NCBI RefSeq assembly: GCF_010501055.1
Contig: NZ_QVMO01000003.1
Location: forward strand, 47,926-111,925
Length of the DNA: 64,000 nt
Reading direction: 5' to 3'
DNA from: Dysgonomonas sp. 521
Lineage (GTDB): Bacteria > Bacteroidota > Bacteroidia > Bacteroidales > Dysgonomonadaceae
The notes under the pieces are model-generated. The model did no database searches. It worked only from the letters and a program-made list of their open reading frames with translations, and was not told where the DNA came from. Position 1 is the stretch's first letter. Each line of letters starts with the position of its first letter. Below, piece by piece: positions 1 through 8,947 of this stretch. The translations under genes were made by a program, and so were the position numbers.

Positions 1-1
1 T

Positions 2-409
2 TATCAGGCTAAAGTATCGGGAGCCAGTGCTATATTACTTATAGCATCGGCGCTGACTGTAGCCGAAACGAGGCAACTGGCACAAAAAGCAAAAGAACTG
101 AATCTTGACGTCCTGCTCGAAATACATAACGAACGGGAGTCTGGCCATATCAATGATAATGTAGACGTTGTAGGCGTGAATAACCGCAATCTGGGTACAT
201 TCGTTACCGATGTCCAAATATCATTTGATTTAGTAGATAAGATACCCTCCGATTTTGTAAAAATATCAGAAAGCGGTATTTCGCAACCTCAGACAGTTAT
301 CGACCTTCAACAAGCAGGATACCAGGGATTCCTGATGGGGGAAAACTTTATGAAGACAAATAATCCGGGCAAAGCCTTGGAGGATTTTATAAAGCAATTA
401 CTGATATGA
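2..409 (+). CDS. trpC: Indole-3-glycerol phosphate synthase, C-terminal part
   Basis: Catalyses ring closure of carboxyphenylaminodeoxyribulose phosphate to indole-3-glycerol phosphate in tryptophan synthesis, in the cytoplasm. The frame is open from base 2, so the gene begins upstream of the window and only about 135 C-terminal residues are present. Visible TrpC barrel motifs are LLEIHNE (substrate-binding Glu), VGVNNRNL (the conserved Asn-Arg-Asn loop) and SESGI near the phosphate site. It ends in an ATGA overlap with the next gene, which indicates translational coupling in the trp operon. Nothing looks broken in the part that is visible. Confidence 0.95.
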   Translation, partial: YQAKVSGASAILLIASALTVAETRQLAQKAKELNLDVLLEIHNERESGHINDNVDVVGVNNRNLGTFVTDVQISFDLVDKIPSDFVKISESGISQPQTVIDLQQAGYQGFLMGENFMKTNNPGKALEDFIKQLLI

Positions 410-1047
410 TATACGCAGCAGATAACATAGAAAAAACAACAAAGAAACTACATAAGTCTTTCAAGGCAAACTCTTCTTATGAAGGTATGAACGAGGATAT
501 TGATTTTATCTTTAGTTGCGCTTTACATAAGAAACAGAGTGTCTGGTATACGGCTGTGGATGAGTTGTTTTGGCTGGCTACAGTTTCTGTTGGTATACAA
601 AGCAGAATGCTGGATGTTATGAAAAGAGGTAAGGCTCATGAAAAATTTAATATAACATGCTCTGCTTTGCTAAAATACAAAGGCGTACCCATCGACCGGG
701 ATTTTATCAAACAAATATTGGAACTAGCCATTATAGATAAAAGCAAAAGGGTTAAAATATTCGGAGCACAGGTTGCTGACAAACTGAATTTCTATGAGTT
801 GGCAGATCTGATAAAAACCGAAATGGAAAATGCCACTGATGAGGAAGTAAAAGAATGCTTGTCGCAGGATTACATTTTTCTTACCAAAGGATATTATATT
901 GAAAAAAAAGGTGACAGGAGAAGTCTGCATTATCGGACAGGATTTCGCAGCATTGATGAAAATATAGAAGAATCCCGTCTGCATGAGTGGGTATTGGAAG
1001 AATTGAAGGATTATGACAGAATGAAGGACTTATATTTTAATAAATAG
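406..1047 (+). CDS. Unrecognised protein inside the trp operon, possibly alpha-helical repeat
   Basis: 213 residues, not recognised. The start codon overlaps the trpC stop (ATGA) and the stop directly abuts the trpF ATG, so the gene is translated as part of the trp operon. There is no signal peptide or membrane segment. The protein is rich in Lys, Glu and Asp and reads as mostly helical, with short helix pairs around residues 100-160 (for example KRVKIFGAQVADKLNFYELADL) that loosely resemble HEAT-like repeats. No catalytic motif is evident. The coding frame, the tight spacing on both sides and unremarkable codon use make it a real gene. A role connected with tryptophan synthesis is only inferred from position. 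Confidence 0.85.
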   Translation: MIYAADNIEKTTKKLHKSFKANSSYEGMNEDIDFIFSCALHKKQSVWYTAVDELFWLATVSVGIQSRMLDVMKRGKAHEKFNITCSALLKYKGVPIDRDFIKQILELAIIDKSKRVKIFGAQVADKLNFYELADLIKTEMENATDEEVKECLSQDYIFLTKGYYIEKKGDRRSLHYRTGFRSIDENIEESRLHEWVLEELKDYDRMKDLYFNK

Positions 1048-1671
1048 ATGAAAATCAAAGTCTGTGGGATGAAATATCCCGATAATATAAAAGAATTAAA
1101 TAAGCTTCCTGTCGATTTTGCTGGGATGATTTTTTATGAAAAATCTCCCCGCTATGCGGCTAAACTGAATCCTGAGGATATCCGCGATTTATTTCGAGGA
1201 GGAAGGAAAAGGGTTGGCGTGTTTGTGAATGCCGATATGGATTATATCATACAGATGGCTGATAAGTTCAGTCTTGACCTAATTCAGCTACATGGAGATG
1301 AATCACCTGATTTTTGTAAAGAGCTGAATAAAAGAATGCCTGTCATCAAGGCTTTCAGTATTTCAGAAAGTTCGGATTTTGAAAAGACAAAAGCATACGA
1401 TGGTTTATGCGGCTATTTTTTATTCGACACTAAGACACCTCAATATGGAGGTTCAGGAAGGAAGTTCGATTGGAATATATTGGATGAATATAAAGGCAAT
1501 ACTCCATTTATATTAAGCGGAGGAATATCTGTCGATGATGCGGAAACGATAAAGAATATAAAACATCCTCAGTTCTTCGGGATAGACCTAAACAGCAGGT
1601 TTGAAACAGAACCGGGACGAAAGGATATAATACTATTACAACAATTTATAAAACGATTGAAAGATGAATAG
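1048..1671 (+). CDS. trpF: Phosphoribosylanthranilate isomerase
   Basis: Isomerises N-(5-phosphoribosyl)anthranilate to the ribulose form, the step before TrpC. 207 residues, the normal length for a monofunctional TrpF. Motifs seen are KVCGM at residues 4-8 with the catalytic Cys at residue 6, [32 protein letters not shown], a FLFDTKTP stretch carrying the catalytic Asp, and the FILSGGI phosphate-binding turn. It starts immediately after the upstream gene's stop and overlaps trpA by 8 bases, so the operon is tightly coupled. It is separate from TrpC rather than fused, as is usual in Bacteroidota. Confidence 0.97.
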   Translation: MKIKVCGMKYPDNIKELNKLPVDFAGMIFYEKSPRYAAKLNPEDIRDLFRGGRKRVGVFVNADMDYIIQMADKFSLDLIQLHGDESPDFCKELNKRMPVIKAFSISESSDFEKTKAYDGLCGYFLFDTKTPQYGGSGRKFDWNILDEYKGNTPFILSGGISVDDAETIKNIKHPQFFGIDLNSRFETEPGRKDIILLQQFIKRLKDE

Positions 1672-2461
1672 AATAAAACAACTGTTTGAAAAAAAGCAAA
1701 AGAATATACTTTCCATTTATTTTACTGCCGGATTCCCCAATCTGAATGATACCTGCAACGTTATCCGCGAACTGGAAGCAAACGGCATCGACCTGATAGA
1801 GATCGGCATTCCTTTTTCGGACCCAATGGCAGACGGCCCCACTATTCAGGACAGCGGAACGATTGCCCTGCGCAACGGTATGACTCTCAGGATTTTGCTC
1901 GAACAGCTGAAAGATATACGCAAAGACGTAACCATCCCTCTGATTATGATGGGTTATCTGAATCCAATCATGCAATACGGGTTTGACAACTTCTGCAAAA
2001 AATGTGTCGAGATTGGGCTAGATGGTGCCATTATCCCTGATTTGCCTTTTGATGATTATATAAATGAATATAAACCCATAGCTGATAAGTATGGCATAAA
2101 AGTAGTTATGCTGATAACTCCCGAAACATCGGACGAACGTATCCGACTGATTGACGAACATACCGATGGCTTTATCTATATGGTTTCTTCGGCTGCCACC
2201 ACCGGAGCACAGAGCAGCTTTGACGACAAAAAACAGGACTACTTCCGCAAAATAAACGGTATGAACCTGCGCAATCCCCGTCTGATAGGATTCGGCATAT
2301 CCAATAAAGCGACATTGGACGCAGCACAGGAGAATGCGAGTGGAGCTATTATCGGCAGCAAGTTTATTACCCTGCTCAAGGAAAAAGGAAACGCAAAAGA
2401 TGCGGTAACGGCACTAAAAGAAGTATTGAGTAACTCAAATACTACGGAACAAGTTCCGTAG
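1664..2461 (+). CDS. trpA: Tryptophan synthase alpha chain
   Basis: Cleaves indole-3-glycerol phosphate to indole and glyceraldehyde 3-phosphate; the indole is channelled to TrpB. 265 residues, full length. The signature [17 protein letters not shown] gives the catalytic Glu near residue 46 and Asp near residue 57; [17 protein letters not shown] and the phosphate-binding FGIS region are also present. TrpB is not in this window; in Bacteroidota it usually opens the trp operon, so its absence here is expected. A hairpin with a T-rich tail follows within 65 bases, so this is probably the last gene of the operon. Confidence 0.97.
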   Translation: MNRIKQLFEKKQKNILSIYFTAGFPNLNDTCNVIRELEANGIDLIEIGIPFSDPMADGPTIQDSGTIALRNGMTLRILLEQLKDIRKDVTIPLIMMGYLNPIMQYGFDNFCKKCVEIGLDGAIIPDLPFDDYINEYKPIADKYGIKVVMLITPETSDERIRLIDEHTDGFIYMVSSAATTGAQSSFDDKKQDYFRKINGMNLRNPRLIGFGISNKATLDAAQENASGAIIGSKFITLLKEKGNAKDAVTALKEVLSNSNTTEQVP

Positions 2462-2498
2462 GTTGAAAGGTAAAAGGATAAATCCTTTTGCGTTGATG

Positions 2499-2525
2499 CC
2501 TGTTTAAAAACAGGGGTTTTCTTTT
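2499..2525 (+). terminator. Probable terminator of the trp operon
   Basis: A perfect 7-bp inverted repeat CCTGTTT/AAACAGG with a 2-bp centre is followed by GGTTTTCTTTT. It lies 38 bases after the trpA stop. The stem is short and AT-rich, so efficiency is uncertain. Confidence 0.5.
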
Positions 2526-2608
2526 CCCACCCTTCCAGGGTTTGGGAAAATTCATCCGATGGCTTGAAAAATAAAGTAAAGGGGAATAAATATTGCATGC
2601 AAAGATTG

Positions 2609-2616
2609 TATCTTTG
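2609..2616 (+). promoter_or_regulatory. -7 promoter element TATCTTTG
   Basis: Exact match to the Bacteroidota housekeeping -7 consensus TAnnTTTG, 37 bases before the ATG at 2653. Because it lies inside the longest possible reading frame (from a TTG at 2593), it argues that translation starts at 2653. No clear -33 TTTG is seen. Confidence 0.55.
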
Positions 2617-2652
2617 CCCACTGACTTACAACACAACTCTTTATTTACAAGA

Positions 2653-4296
2653 ATGTCAAAGTTTAAAGGATATATAAAACAGTTTGGCCGGTTTATCTAC
2701 CAGTATAAATTTACCTTATTGACGCTGATATACATCGGGCTGATCGCCTTCCTGCCTATCAAGATGGCGCCGAGCATACCAATGGCTCTGCATGTTCTGT
2801 CGTTCCTTTTCCTGCTGATTATTCTCGCCAAAACCCGGTACACATTTATATTTACCTTCATCCTTGCATTTGTACTTACCTTCAATGCTTATTTCGCATT
2901 TGTGCTGGGTAGTGATGTGTCGCTGGACATTATGGCATCCATATTTGAGACGCACATGGCCGAAGCCGTGAGTATGCTGAAAGGCAGCACATTGGCAGGA
3001 AGTATCGCCGGGTTGGCATTCACAATCCTGCTGTTGTATCTCTCCGAAAGAGAATTGAAAAAGGTTAAACTCTCCCTGAAATGGCCCGTCTTCGGATTAT
3101 TGGTTTATCTGCTGCTGTTTTTACCGTTCGTTTGCTACAAACGTATTGTGTACGAATATGAAGAAAACCTGTTTATCGAGTTCCCCATCCGCGTAGGACA
3201 AGACAAAGTGAATATGTACGCACCCATCCTCTATGGTAATACAGCTACCATTATGGCTTATCAGGAGGAAATGTCGCAACTACGTAAATTCTCGGAGAGC
3301 GAAAAGATGCTTCCCGAAGGAATTGTGCACGACGATACAATACAGACCCCTGAAAAAATTTATCTCGTTATAGGCGAAAGCGCTTACCGCAAGCATCTGT
3401 CACTGTATGGCTATCCGGTACAGACAACGCCTTTTCTGGATAGCCTTGCTAAAGTTGTACCTCCCCGGATGAGTTTTTATGACGGTATAGCGTCTGCTCC
3501 TTTCACGCGCAACGCGCTGCGCATGGCCTTATCATTTGCCTCTCCTACAGATATGCAGCCGTTCTATGAAGAGAAAACCCTTGTAAATCTTGCACACGAT
3601 GCCGGATATGAGACATTTTGGTTATCTAATCAGGGCGCATCGGGTATTCAGGATTCGTATCTGGGGTATCTGGCCGCGGGGACTGACAAAGCTGTATTCA
3701 CACAGGGGGGCTATCTGGCAAATGATGATTTCGACCTGATACCTATATTAACAAAGGAACATAAACCGCGACAAAAGCAATTCTTCGTCATACATCTTGT
3801 CGGCAGTCATAATAACTATTCGGACAGGTATGACAAAGCTGACGCAGAAGCAATACCGAGTTTGGGGTCGTCTTTACAAACAGATTATGACAGGTCGATA
3901 CACCACACCGACAGGGTACTGCACAAAATATATAATGTAATGCAGCAAGACTCAACCGCCGTATTCCTCCACTTTTCCGATCATGGGGAAATATTGGGAA
4001 AAGGACACGGCCCGTGGAAAAATGGCATTGCGCAATACGACATTCCGTTTATCACTATCAATAAGAATGAAAGCAAGATAGATACAGTGATGGGGAAATA
4101 TCTTGAACCGGGTACAAGGCTTATCAATAACTCAAGTACAATATATATACTAGCCGAAATGATGGGCTACATTATCCCGCAAAAGCATATAGACAAATCG
4201 ATATCAGACGGACGCTATGTACGCCATGCCGACCAGACTTACTCGCCATATTCCGGTATAAAGGAAGAACCGGAATATATTAAGTTTAAGTATTAG
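2653..4296 (+). CDS. Membrane phosphoethanolamine transferase-like sulfatase-domain protein
   Basis: 547 residues from the ATG at 2653. The frame is open from a TTG at 2593, but a promoter element lies in that stretch. About five hydrophobic membrane segments fill residues 15-185, followed by a periplasmic alkaline-phosphatase-fold domain of the EptA/sulfatase superfamily. Motifs are VIGESAYRKHLSLYGY (metal-binding Glu and nucleophile region; EptA proteins usually have Thr where Ser occurs here), a LSNQG segment, FVIHLVGSHNNY and FSDHGEILGKGHGPW with the metal-binding Asp-His. The family transfers phosphoethanolamine from phosphatidylethanolamine to lipid A or other glycans at the outer face of the inner membrane. 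The exact acceptor cannot be told. It stands alone, downstream of the trp terminator. Confidence 0.85.
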   Translation: MSKFKGYIKQFGRFIYQYKFTLLTLIYIGLIAFLPIKMAPSIPMALHVLSFLFLLIILAKTRYTFIFTFILAFVLTFNAYFAFVLGSDVSLDIMASIFETHMAEAVSMLKGSTLAGSIAGLAFTILLLYLSERELKKVKLSLKWPVFGLLVYLLLFLPFVCYKRIVYEYEENLFIEFPIRVGQDKVNMYAPILYGNTATIMAYQEEMSQLRKFSESEKMLPEGIVHDDTIQTPEKIYLVIGESAYRKHLSLYGYPVQTTPFLDSLAKVVPPRMSFYDGIASAPFTRNALRMALSFASPTDMQPFYEEKTLVNLAHDAGYETFWLSNQGASGIQDSYLGYLAAGTDKAVFTQGGYLANDDFDLIPILTKEHKPRQKQFFVIHLVGSHNNYSDRYDKADAEAIPSLGSSLQTDYDRSIHHTDRVLHKIYNVMQQDSTAVFLHFSDHGEILGKGHGPWKNGIAQYDIPFITINKNESKIDTVMGKYLEPGTRLINNSSTIYILAEMMGYIIPQKHIDKSISDGRYVRHADQTYSPYSGIKEEPEYIKFKY

Positions 4297-4340
4297 TCCT
4301 TAGCAGATAGCTATTAGCAGGAAGTTAACAGTAATTTTTC

Positions 4341-4576
4341 AGAAACTGTTTAAATTTTATTCGTTCAAATTTTTAGAGATGTTTTAGAGATGCTTTTTTT
4401 ACATACGCTTCGCTCCTGTGACCGTTGGTTCTTCCTCGAAACGATAATAGCGGGCTATTTGGCTCCGCCGATTTAACAATTGAGTTGAGTGAAAGGAAAA
4501 AACAACCTAAAACAGCCTAAAAATGAACGAAGAAATAGGTATAATAAAAAATTCGTATAAAATTTAAACAGTTTCT
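4341..4576. mobile_element. Inverted-repeat element, copy A (MITE-like)
   Basis: 236 bp with perfect 20-bp terminal inverted repeats: AGAAACTGTTTAAATTTTAT at 4341-4360 and its reverse complement at 4557-4576. The interior has no gene. It contains TTCGTTCAAATTTTTAG near the left end, a matching CTAAAAATGAACGAA near the right end, and the stretch CGAAACGATAATAGCGGGCT. Compared with copies B and C it has an extra segment at about 4400-4430 containing CATACGCTTCGCTCCTGTG, which is also found in element D and, inverted, near 40842. No target-site duplication could be recognised. Confidence 0.85.
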
Positions 4577-4579
4577 CAA

Positions 4580-4587
4580 TATCTTTG
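4580..4587 (+). promoter_or_regulatory. -7 promoter element TATCTTTG upstream of fucosyltransferase
   Basis: Exact TAnnTTTG match 21 bases before the ATG at 4609 and only 3 bases beyond the right end of element A. Any -33 contact would therefore fall inside the element. No TTTG is seen at the expected distance. Confidence 0.5.
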
Positions 4588-4608
4588 CAAAAAACAAATC
4601 AGTAGTAA

Positions 4609-5487
4609 ATGGTTATAGTGCTATTATCGGGAGGATTAGGAAACCAGATGTTTCAGTATGCGGCCGCTAAATCTTTGGCAATGCGCCTAAACACCTCTGT
4701 TTCCATCGACTTATACGCTTTCAGTAAAAAAACGCAAGCAACTATCCGCCCTTACGAACTGAACATTTTCAACATCGAAAATACGACTCAATCATCTTCC
4801 ATAAAAGCAAAACTGGTAACAAAAGGCAGGCCTTTTATCCAAAAGCACAGGGCATTTTTTCAGAAATGCGGCGTTTTTACAGATACTTATGCAATTCTGT
4901 ACCAATCAGCTTTTGAGAAAATGAACGGAAACATTATAATGTCCGGATATTTTCAGAATGAAAAGTATTTTAAAAATATAAAGGAAGAGCTGCGAAAAGA
5001 TTTCTCATTTAAAAACCCTTTGTCGGACAAAAATCTGGAAACGGCAAATCAAATAAGTGACAGGCAGTCTGTAGCCGTACATATACGCAGGGGCGACTAT
5101 CTGAATAAAAGTACCCAATCTAATTTCATTATTCTGGATAAGGCTTATTATGAGAATGCGATCAGCCATATAAGCGAACGAATAGAAAACCCCGAATTTT
5201 TTATTTTCTCCGAAGATTTCGAATGGATCAAAGAAAATCTTAATTTTGGGAATTATCCCGTTAACTTTATTGACTGGAATAAAGGACAAGACAGCTATAT
5301 AGATATGCAGCTGATGAGCCTGTGCAAACACAATATCATTGCAAACAGCAGTTTTAGCTGGTGGGCGGCATGGCTAAACAATAATACGGCTAAAATAGTT
5401 GTTGCTCCTGAACGGTGGTTCAGCGATGATCAAAAAAACAGGCTGCTTGATAATTTTTATCCCGAAGGGTGGATATATAAGCTGTGA
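4609..5487 (+). CDS. Alpha-1,2-fucosyltransferase (GT11 family)
   Basis: 292 residues, usual for GT11. It transfers fucose from GDP-fucose in alpha-1,2 linkage to a galactose-type acceptor, normally on surface polysaccharide, and is cytoplasmic. Motifs: N-terminal LSGGLGNQMFQYAAAKSLA, the GDP-fucose-binding VAVHIRRGDYL near residue 160, and the C-terminal NIIANSSFSWWAAWL block. The downstream GT2 and LicD genes suggest a joint role in decorating a surface glycan, though element B separates them. The immediate upstream sequence is element A plus a -7 promoter. Acceptor unknown. Confidence 0.92.
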   Translation: MVIVLLSGGLGNQMFQYAAAKSLAMRLNTSVSIDLYAFSKKTQATIRPYELNIFNIENTTQSSSIKAKLVTKGRPFIQKHRAFFQKCGVFTDTYAILYQSAFEKMNGNIIMSGYFQNEKYFKNIKEELRKDFSFKNPLSDKNLETANQISDRQSVAVHIRRGDYLNKSTQSNFIILDKAYYENAISHISERIENPEFFIFSEDFEWIKENLNFGNYPVNFIDWNKGQDSYIDMQLMSLCKHNIIANSSFSWWAAWLNNNTAKIVVAPERWFSDDQKNRLLDNFYPEGWIYKL

Positions 5488-5561
5488 GCCTGCGTTTTTT
5501 TGAAGAAAATTTGTCTTATTGTATATGAGCAATGAAAAGAAAGTAACAACCAAAAACAAAT

Positions 5562-5588
5562 AAAAAAGTGTCACTTTTGTCACTTTTT
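5562..5588. repeat. Short palindromic repeat built on AAAAAGTGACA
   Basis: An AAAAAGTG half-site and its inverted partner CACTTTTT enclose a TCACTTTTGT centre, so the site reads AAAAAGTGAC in both directions. Very similar copies occur at 18697-18726, with single halves at 18527-18540, 34030-34040 and 34108-34118. The copy here lies 8 bases before element B. It could also act as a transcription terminator for the fucosyltransferase gene. Confidence 0.6.
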
Positions 5589-5596
5589 ATAGATTA

Positions 5597-5781
5597 AAAA
5601 ACTGTTTAAATTTTATTCGTTCAAATTTTTAGAGATGTTTTAGAGATGCTTTTTTTCTTTCTCGAAACGATAATAGCGGGCTATTTGAGTTGAGAAAAAG
5701 GAAAAAACAGCCGAAAACAGACTAAAAATGAACGAAGAAAAAGGTATTATAAAATATTCGTATAAAATTTAAACAGTTTCT
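5597..5781. mobile_element. Inverted-repeat element, copy B (MITE-like)
   Basis: 185 bp. The right end, ATAAAATTTAAACAGTTTCT at 5762-5781, is identical to that of copy A. The left end at 5597-5616 matches its reverse complement at 19 of 20 positions. The interior is almost identical to copy C (GAGATGTTTTAGAGATG, CGAAACGATAATAGCGGGCT, CTAAAAATGAACGAAGAAA). It carries no gene. The right end is 20 bases before the GT2 start codon. Confidence 0.85.
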
Positions 5782-5801
5782 AATATAAAAGCACATATTC
5801 T

Positions 5802-6806
5802 ATGCCTAAAGTTTCCATATTAATGCCAGTCTATAACGCGGGACAATACCTGTCTCAGGCGTTGGACAGTATTATATCCCAGCGTTTCAGGGATTGGGAA
5901 CTTATACTTATCAATGATGGTTCGACAGACGACAGCGAATCCATTATCCGCCAGCATGAAGACGAAAGGATATATTACATAAAGAATCCTGTTAATCTGA
6001 AACTGATAAAGACCCTCAACAAAGGTATTGACTACTGTGGAGGCCAGTATATCGCGCGCATGGACGCTGATGACATCTGCTATGCAGACAGGCTGGGGCA
6101 TCAGGTGGCTTTTATGGACTCACACCCCGAATGCCTTATGTGTGGGACAAGCGCTACGGTGATAGATGGTAATGGGAAAAAGACGGGGAAAATACACAAT
6201 TTGGCGGATAATGACTATTTGCAAATCAACCTGATGTTCTCCCCTCCGTTTATCCATCCCTCTGTGATGATCCGGCGCGAAGTGCTGCAACAAAACAGGT
6301 ACGATGAGGCATATAAGCATGCCGAAGATTATGAATTGTGGTGCAGAATAGCCAAACAAGGGAAAATAGCCAATATCGGTTCCGAGTTGCTCCAGTACCG
6401 TTGGCACGAAAGCAATGTTTCCGTGATACATAACGATGCTCAGGAGGAACTGAAAAATAAGATAATAAAGGATGAACTGAGCAGGCTGGATATAACACCT
6501 ACAGAAGATGAACTGTATTATCACAGAATAACATTCCAATTGTATAACCTGGGGAATAAACAGGATATGTCTGTTGACTTGTTTAAGGAAGTATCCGCCT
6601 GGTTTGCAAAGCTGGTAAAACAAAACAGCATAAAGCAGGTTTATAATCAACCCGCGCTGATCGCTTTCCTCTGGGCTCGCTGGATCGTACTCTGTATCTC
6701 TCAGAAGAAGTATACTAAAATCATGTCCCCGGCTTTTGCCAAATACAGTCCCGATATACTAACGAGGCTGGTAAAACTAATCCTCTTTTTAAGAAAGAAA
6801 CAATGA
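5802..6806 (+). CDS. Family 2 glycosyltransferase
   Basis: 334 residues. GT-A fold typical of GT2: the N-terminus VSILMPVYNAGQYLSQALDSI starts at residue 4, the nucleotide-binding INDGSTDDS follows near residue 39, the metal-binding RMDADD comes near residue 87, and HPSVMIRREVL and an acceptor-side HAEDYELWCRIA come later. There are no membrane segments, so it is probably a cytoplasmic transferase for a surface polysaccharide or lipid-linked oligosaccharide. It overlaps licD by 4 bases (ATGA), so the two are coupled. Sugar donor and acceptor cannot be predicted. Confidence 0.92.
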   Translation: MPKVSILMPVYNAGQYLSQALDSIISQRFRDWELILINDGSTDDSESIIRQHEDERIYYIKNPVNLKLIKTLNKGIDYCGGQYIARMDADDICYADRLGHQVAFMDSHPECLMCGTSATVIDGNGKKTGKIHNLADNDYLQINLMFSPPFIHPSVMIRREVLQQNRYDEAYKHAEDYELWCRIAKQGKIANIGSELLQYRWHESNVSVIHNDAQEELKNKIIKDELSRLDITPTEDELYYHRITFQLYNLGNKQDMSVDLFKEVSAWFAKLVKQNSIKQVYNQPALIAFLWARWIVLCISQKKYTKIMSPAFAKYSPDILTRLVKLILFLRKKQ

Positions 6807-7609
6807 CCGACACCGAAGAATTAAGAGAAATATATAACCCCGATGGTTCCGAATTAAGGACTTTACAGTTGAAAATGCTGGACATATTGTCTACTGTGGC
6901 CGCCATTTGCGACAGGCACAATATCCCATACTGGATAAGCGGGGGGACGTTACTCGGGGCCATGCGTCATGGCGGCTTTATTCCCTGGGATGATGACATC
7001 GATATCGAACTGCTTCTGCCGGATTATAAGAGACTGCTCAAAATACTTCCCGGAGAATTGCCTGACGACCTCTACCTGCAAACTCCCAAAGAGAAAAGTT
7101 ACAGGCTATTATTCTCTAAGGTAAGGGACAGGCACTCAATAGTGCACTCTGAGGAAGAAGATATGGCCGGATATAAGGAGAAGGGCGTATTTATCGACAT
7201 CTTCCCCGAAGAAAGGAGTTACAGGTGGATGAAAAACATCGTGGATTTCTTTTATGGAAGGGCTTTCAGACGGCTAAAGAGAGGACGGCCGTTCCACTCT
7301 CTAAAGTATTTCTATGAATATACGGTATCGTTGCTGCTATACCCTATAGGAGGGGTACTAAAATATACAGCCAGAGGCCTCTGCGCCATCACAAAACCGG
7401 ATAACATATTGCATAGCTATGGTATAGGAAACTCCACGAACCATAATGCAGCCTATATGTTTCCTGTAAGCAAAGTGTTTTTTGAAGGGAAAGAGTTCTC
7501 CGCCCCTAAGGAACCGGATACTTACCTGAAAAAGCAATATGGGGACTATACGCTTATCCCGCCAAAAGAGAAAAGGGCAAGCCACTTCCTCAAAGTGGAA
7601 TACTTATAG
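6803..7609 (+). CDS. LicD family protein
   Basis: 268 residues. The LicD/nucleotidyltransferase-like signature is plain: YWISGGTLLGAMRHGGFIPWDDDIDIELL at residues 48-76, with the metal-binding acidic cluster DDDID. Members attach phosphocholine, or sometimes another phospho-alcohol or phosphosugar, to surface glycans, or transfer glycan phosphates. No choline uptake or activation genes (licA, licB, licC) are nearby, so the phosphocholine role is not supported here. It is coupled to the GT2 gene by a 4-base overlap. Its last 6 bases overlap the convergent HU/LysM gene. Confidence 0.9.
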   Translation: MTDTEELREIYNPDGSELRTLQLKMLDILSTVAAICDRHNIPYWISGGTLLGAMRHGGFIPWDDDIDIELLLPDYKRLLKILPGELPDDLYLQTPKEKSYRLLFSKVRDRHSIVHSEEEDMAGYKEKGVFIDIFPEERSYRWMKNIVDFFYGRAFRRLKRGRPFHSLKYFYEYTVSLLLYPIGGVLKYTARGLCAITKPDNILHSYGIGNSTNHNAAYMFPVSKVFFEGKEFSAPKEPDTYLKKQYGDYTLIPPKEKRASHFLKVEYL

Positions 7610-8947
7610 ACCCATTTCCCTGTAAAGTTTACTCTCTTTTTCCTTGGCTTTTTCTATGGAACTCCTATCCTGCGCATTTATGCCATATTTGGCAGGTGCA
7701 GGGACAACAAGTTTAGTACCCAGAGGTATGTTATTGATATTCTTTATCTTAGCCTTATTTTCTTCATAAATATAGATACAGAACGACTTATGGCCATAGT
7801 ATTTCAATGCTATATTGCGCAGGGTACTGCCAGACTCGATCTTTACAGTTGCCAACGGTGTATTGACATTAGGGGTTGGCGTTGCATCTGCTTTCGGCTG
7901 TTCAGGGAGCTTATCCTTTTCCTGAACCGGAGATCCCAGAGAAGTGGATGCCGGAATAGAATCCTGAGCCTGTACTGCTGACAAGGAATCTGCGGGTATA
8001 ACATCCGTACTCGGCTTTATGTCCTGCTTACCTTCAACAACGGCAACCGGTCTATTGTTATCAGGCCCATTTGTCAAGTACTTGGCTATCTCCTGAAAAT
8101 AGAGTCCTCCAATCAAAAAGCCTGCCAGTATAAGGAAAATAAAGAAGCCAAGCGAAATAAGCCGCCTTCTCCTTTTCAACGCCTCTTTCCGTTCCGCCAC
8201 TTTCCTCTCATACTCAAGGTCTCCCTCATCAGGTATATCAGCTAATGGCTGCGGAGTAGTTACAACGTCCTCTTCCGCACCAACGATATCTTCTTCTGGT
8301 TGTATATCCTCTTGGTAGTCAATCACTGTAGAAGATTCAGGAACCGATATATATTCTGTAATCTCTTCCTCTACTACCTCCTCTTCCGAAGCCTCAATCT
8401 CATGTATCTCCTCTTGCACAGCAGGTGTATCTTCAACAGCTGCGATATTGCTATCCTCTGTTATCTCTTCCCGAGACACAGATTCGGCGCCTTCTGGCAT
8501 ATCCAGAGAAACTACTGGGGTAATGACGGCTGCATCCTCATTCGATTCATCATCTACAGATACATCTTCCTCATCTGCTTCGACAATCACCTCTTCTGCT
8601 TTCGCAATATTTTCGAATGAAACGCCTTCTTCCAGAACCACGCTCTCGAAATGGGCAAATGGACGGTTTATGGCTTCCTTTAGCGATTTGTCCGGAACGA
8701 AGCTAAGCTTATAATGCGCGGCTATTTCAATAGCCTCTCCGGTATTGACATCCACGCTTCTGCGCGCATTGACCTTTACCAGTTTGAAAGTTCCGAAGTC
8801 CTTTATTTTCACAGGCTCATTACTCTCAATATTCTCGGATATTACAGTAATTAGTTCCCTGAGGAAAGTTTCTGCATCTTTCTTTGTAATCTCCTGCTTC
8901 TTAGCCAGAAGATCAATCAAATCCTGTAGACTAAGACGTTCATTCAT
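7604..8947 (-). CDS. HU-domain membrane protein with C-terminal LysM
   Basis: 447 residues. Residues 1-95 form a HU/IHF-like DNA-binding domain (KIKDFGTFKLVKVNARRSVDVNTG, although the DNA-contacting arm is diverged). Residues 105-245 are a very acidic, Glu-rich linker, followed by a basic KRRRR patch and a single membrane helix (ISLGFFIFLILAGFLIGGLYF, about residues 264-285). The rest is a Pro/Ala/Thr spacer and a C-terminal LysM module (ESGSTLRNIALKYYGHKSFC, residues 370-420). The orientation implied by the positive patch is N-terminus in the cytoplasm and LysM in the periplasm on peptidoglycan. It overlaps the upstream HU gene by 8 bases. The function is inferred, not known. Confidence 0.88.
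   Translation of the reverse strand: MNERLSLQDLIDLLAKKQEITKKDAETFLRELITVISENIESNEPVKIKDFGTFKLVKVNARRSVDVNTGEAIEIAAHYKLSFVPDKSLKEAINRPFAHFESVVLEEGVSFENIAKAEEVIVEADEEDVSVDDESNEDAAVITPVVSLDMPEGAESVSREEITEDSNIAAVEDTPAVQEEIHEIEASEEEVVEEEITEYISVPESSTVIDYQEDIQPEEDIVGAEEDVVTTPQPLADIPDEGDLEYERKVAERKEALKRRRRLISLGFFIFLILAGFLIGGLYFQEIAKYLTNGPDNNRPVAVVEGKQDIKPSTDVIPADSLSAVQAQDSIPASTSLGSPVQEKDKLPEQPKADATPTPNVNTPLATVKIESGSTLRNIALKYYGHKSFCIYIYEENKAKIKNINNIPLGTKLVVPAPAKYGINAQDRSSIEKAKEKESKLYREMGL

Noticed and set aside
2593..2652. N-terminal extension of the phosphoethanolamine-transferase-like protein from a TTG codon
   Set aside because: A consensus -7 promoter element lies within it, and the ATG at 2653 is followed directly by the first membrane segment.
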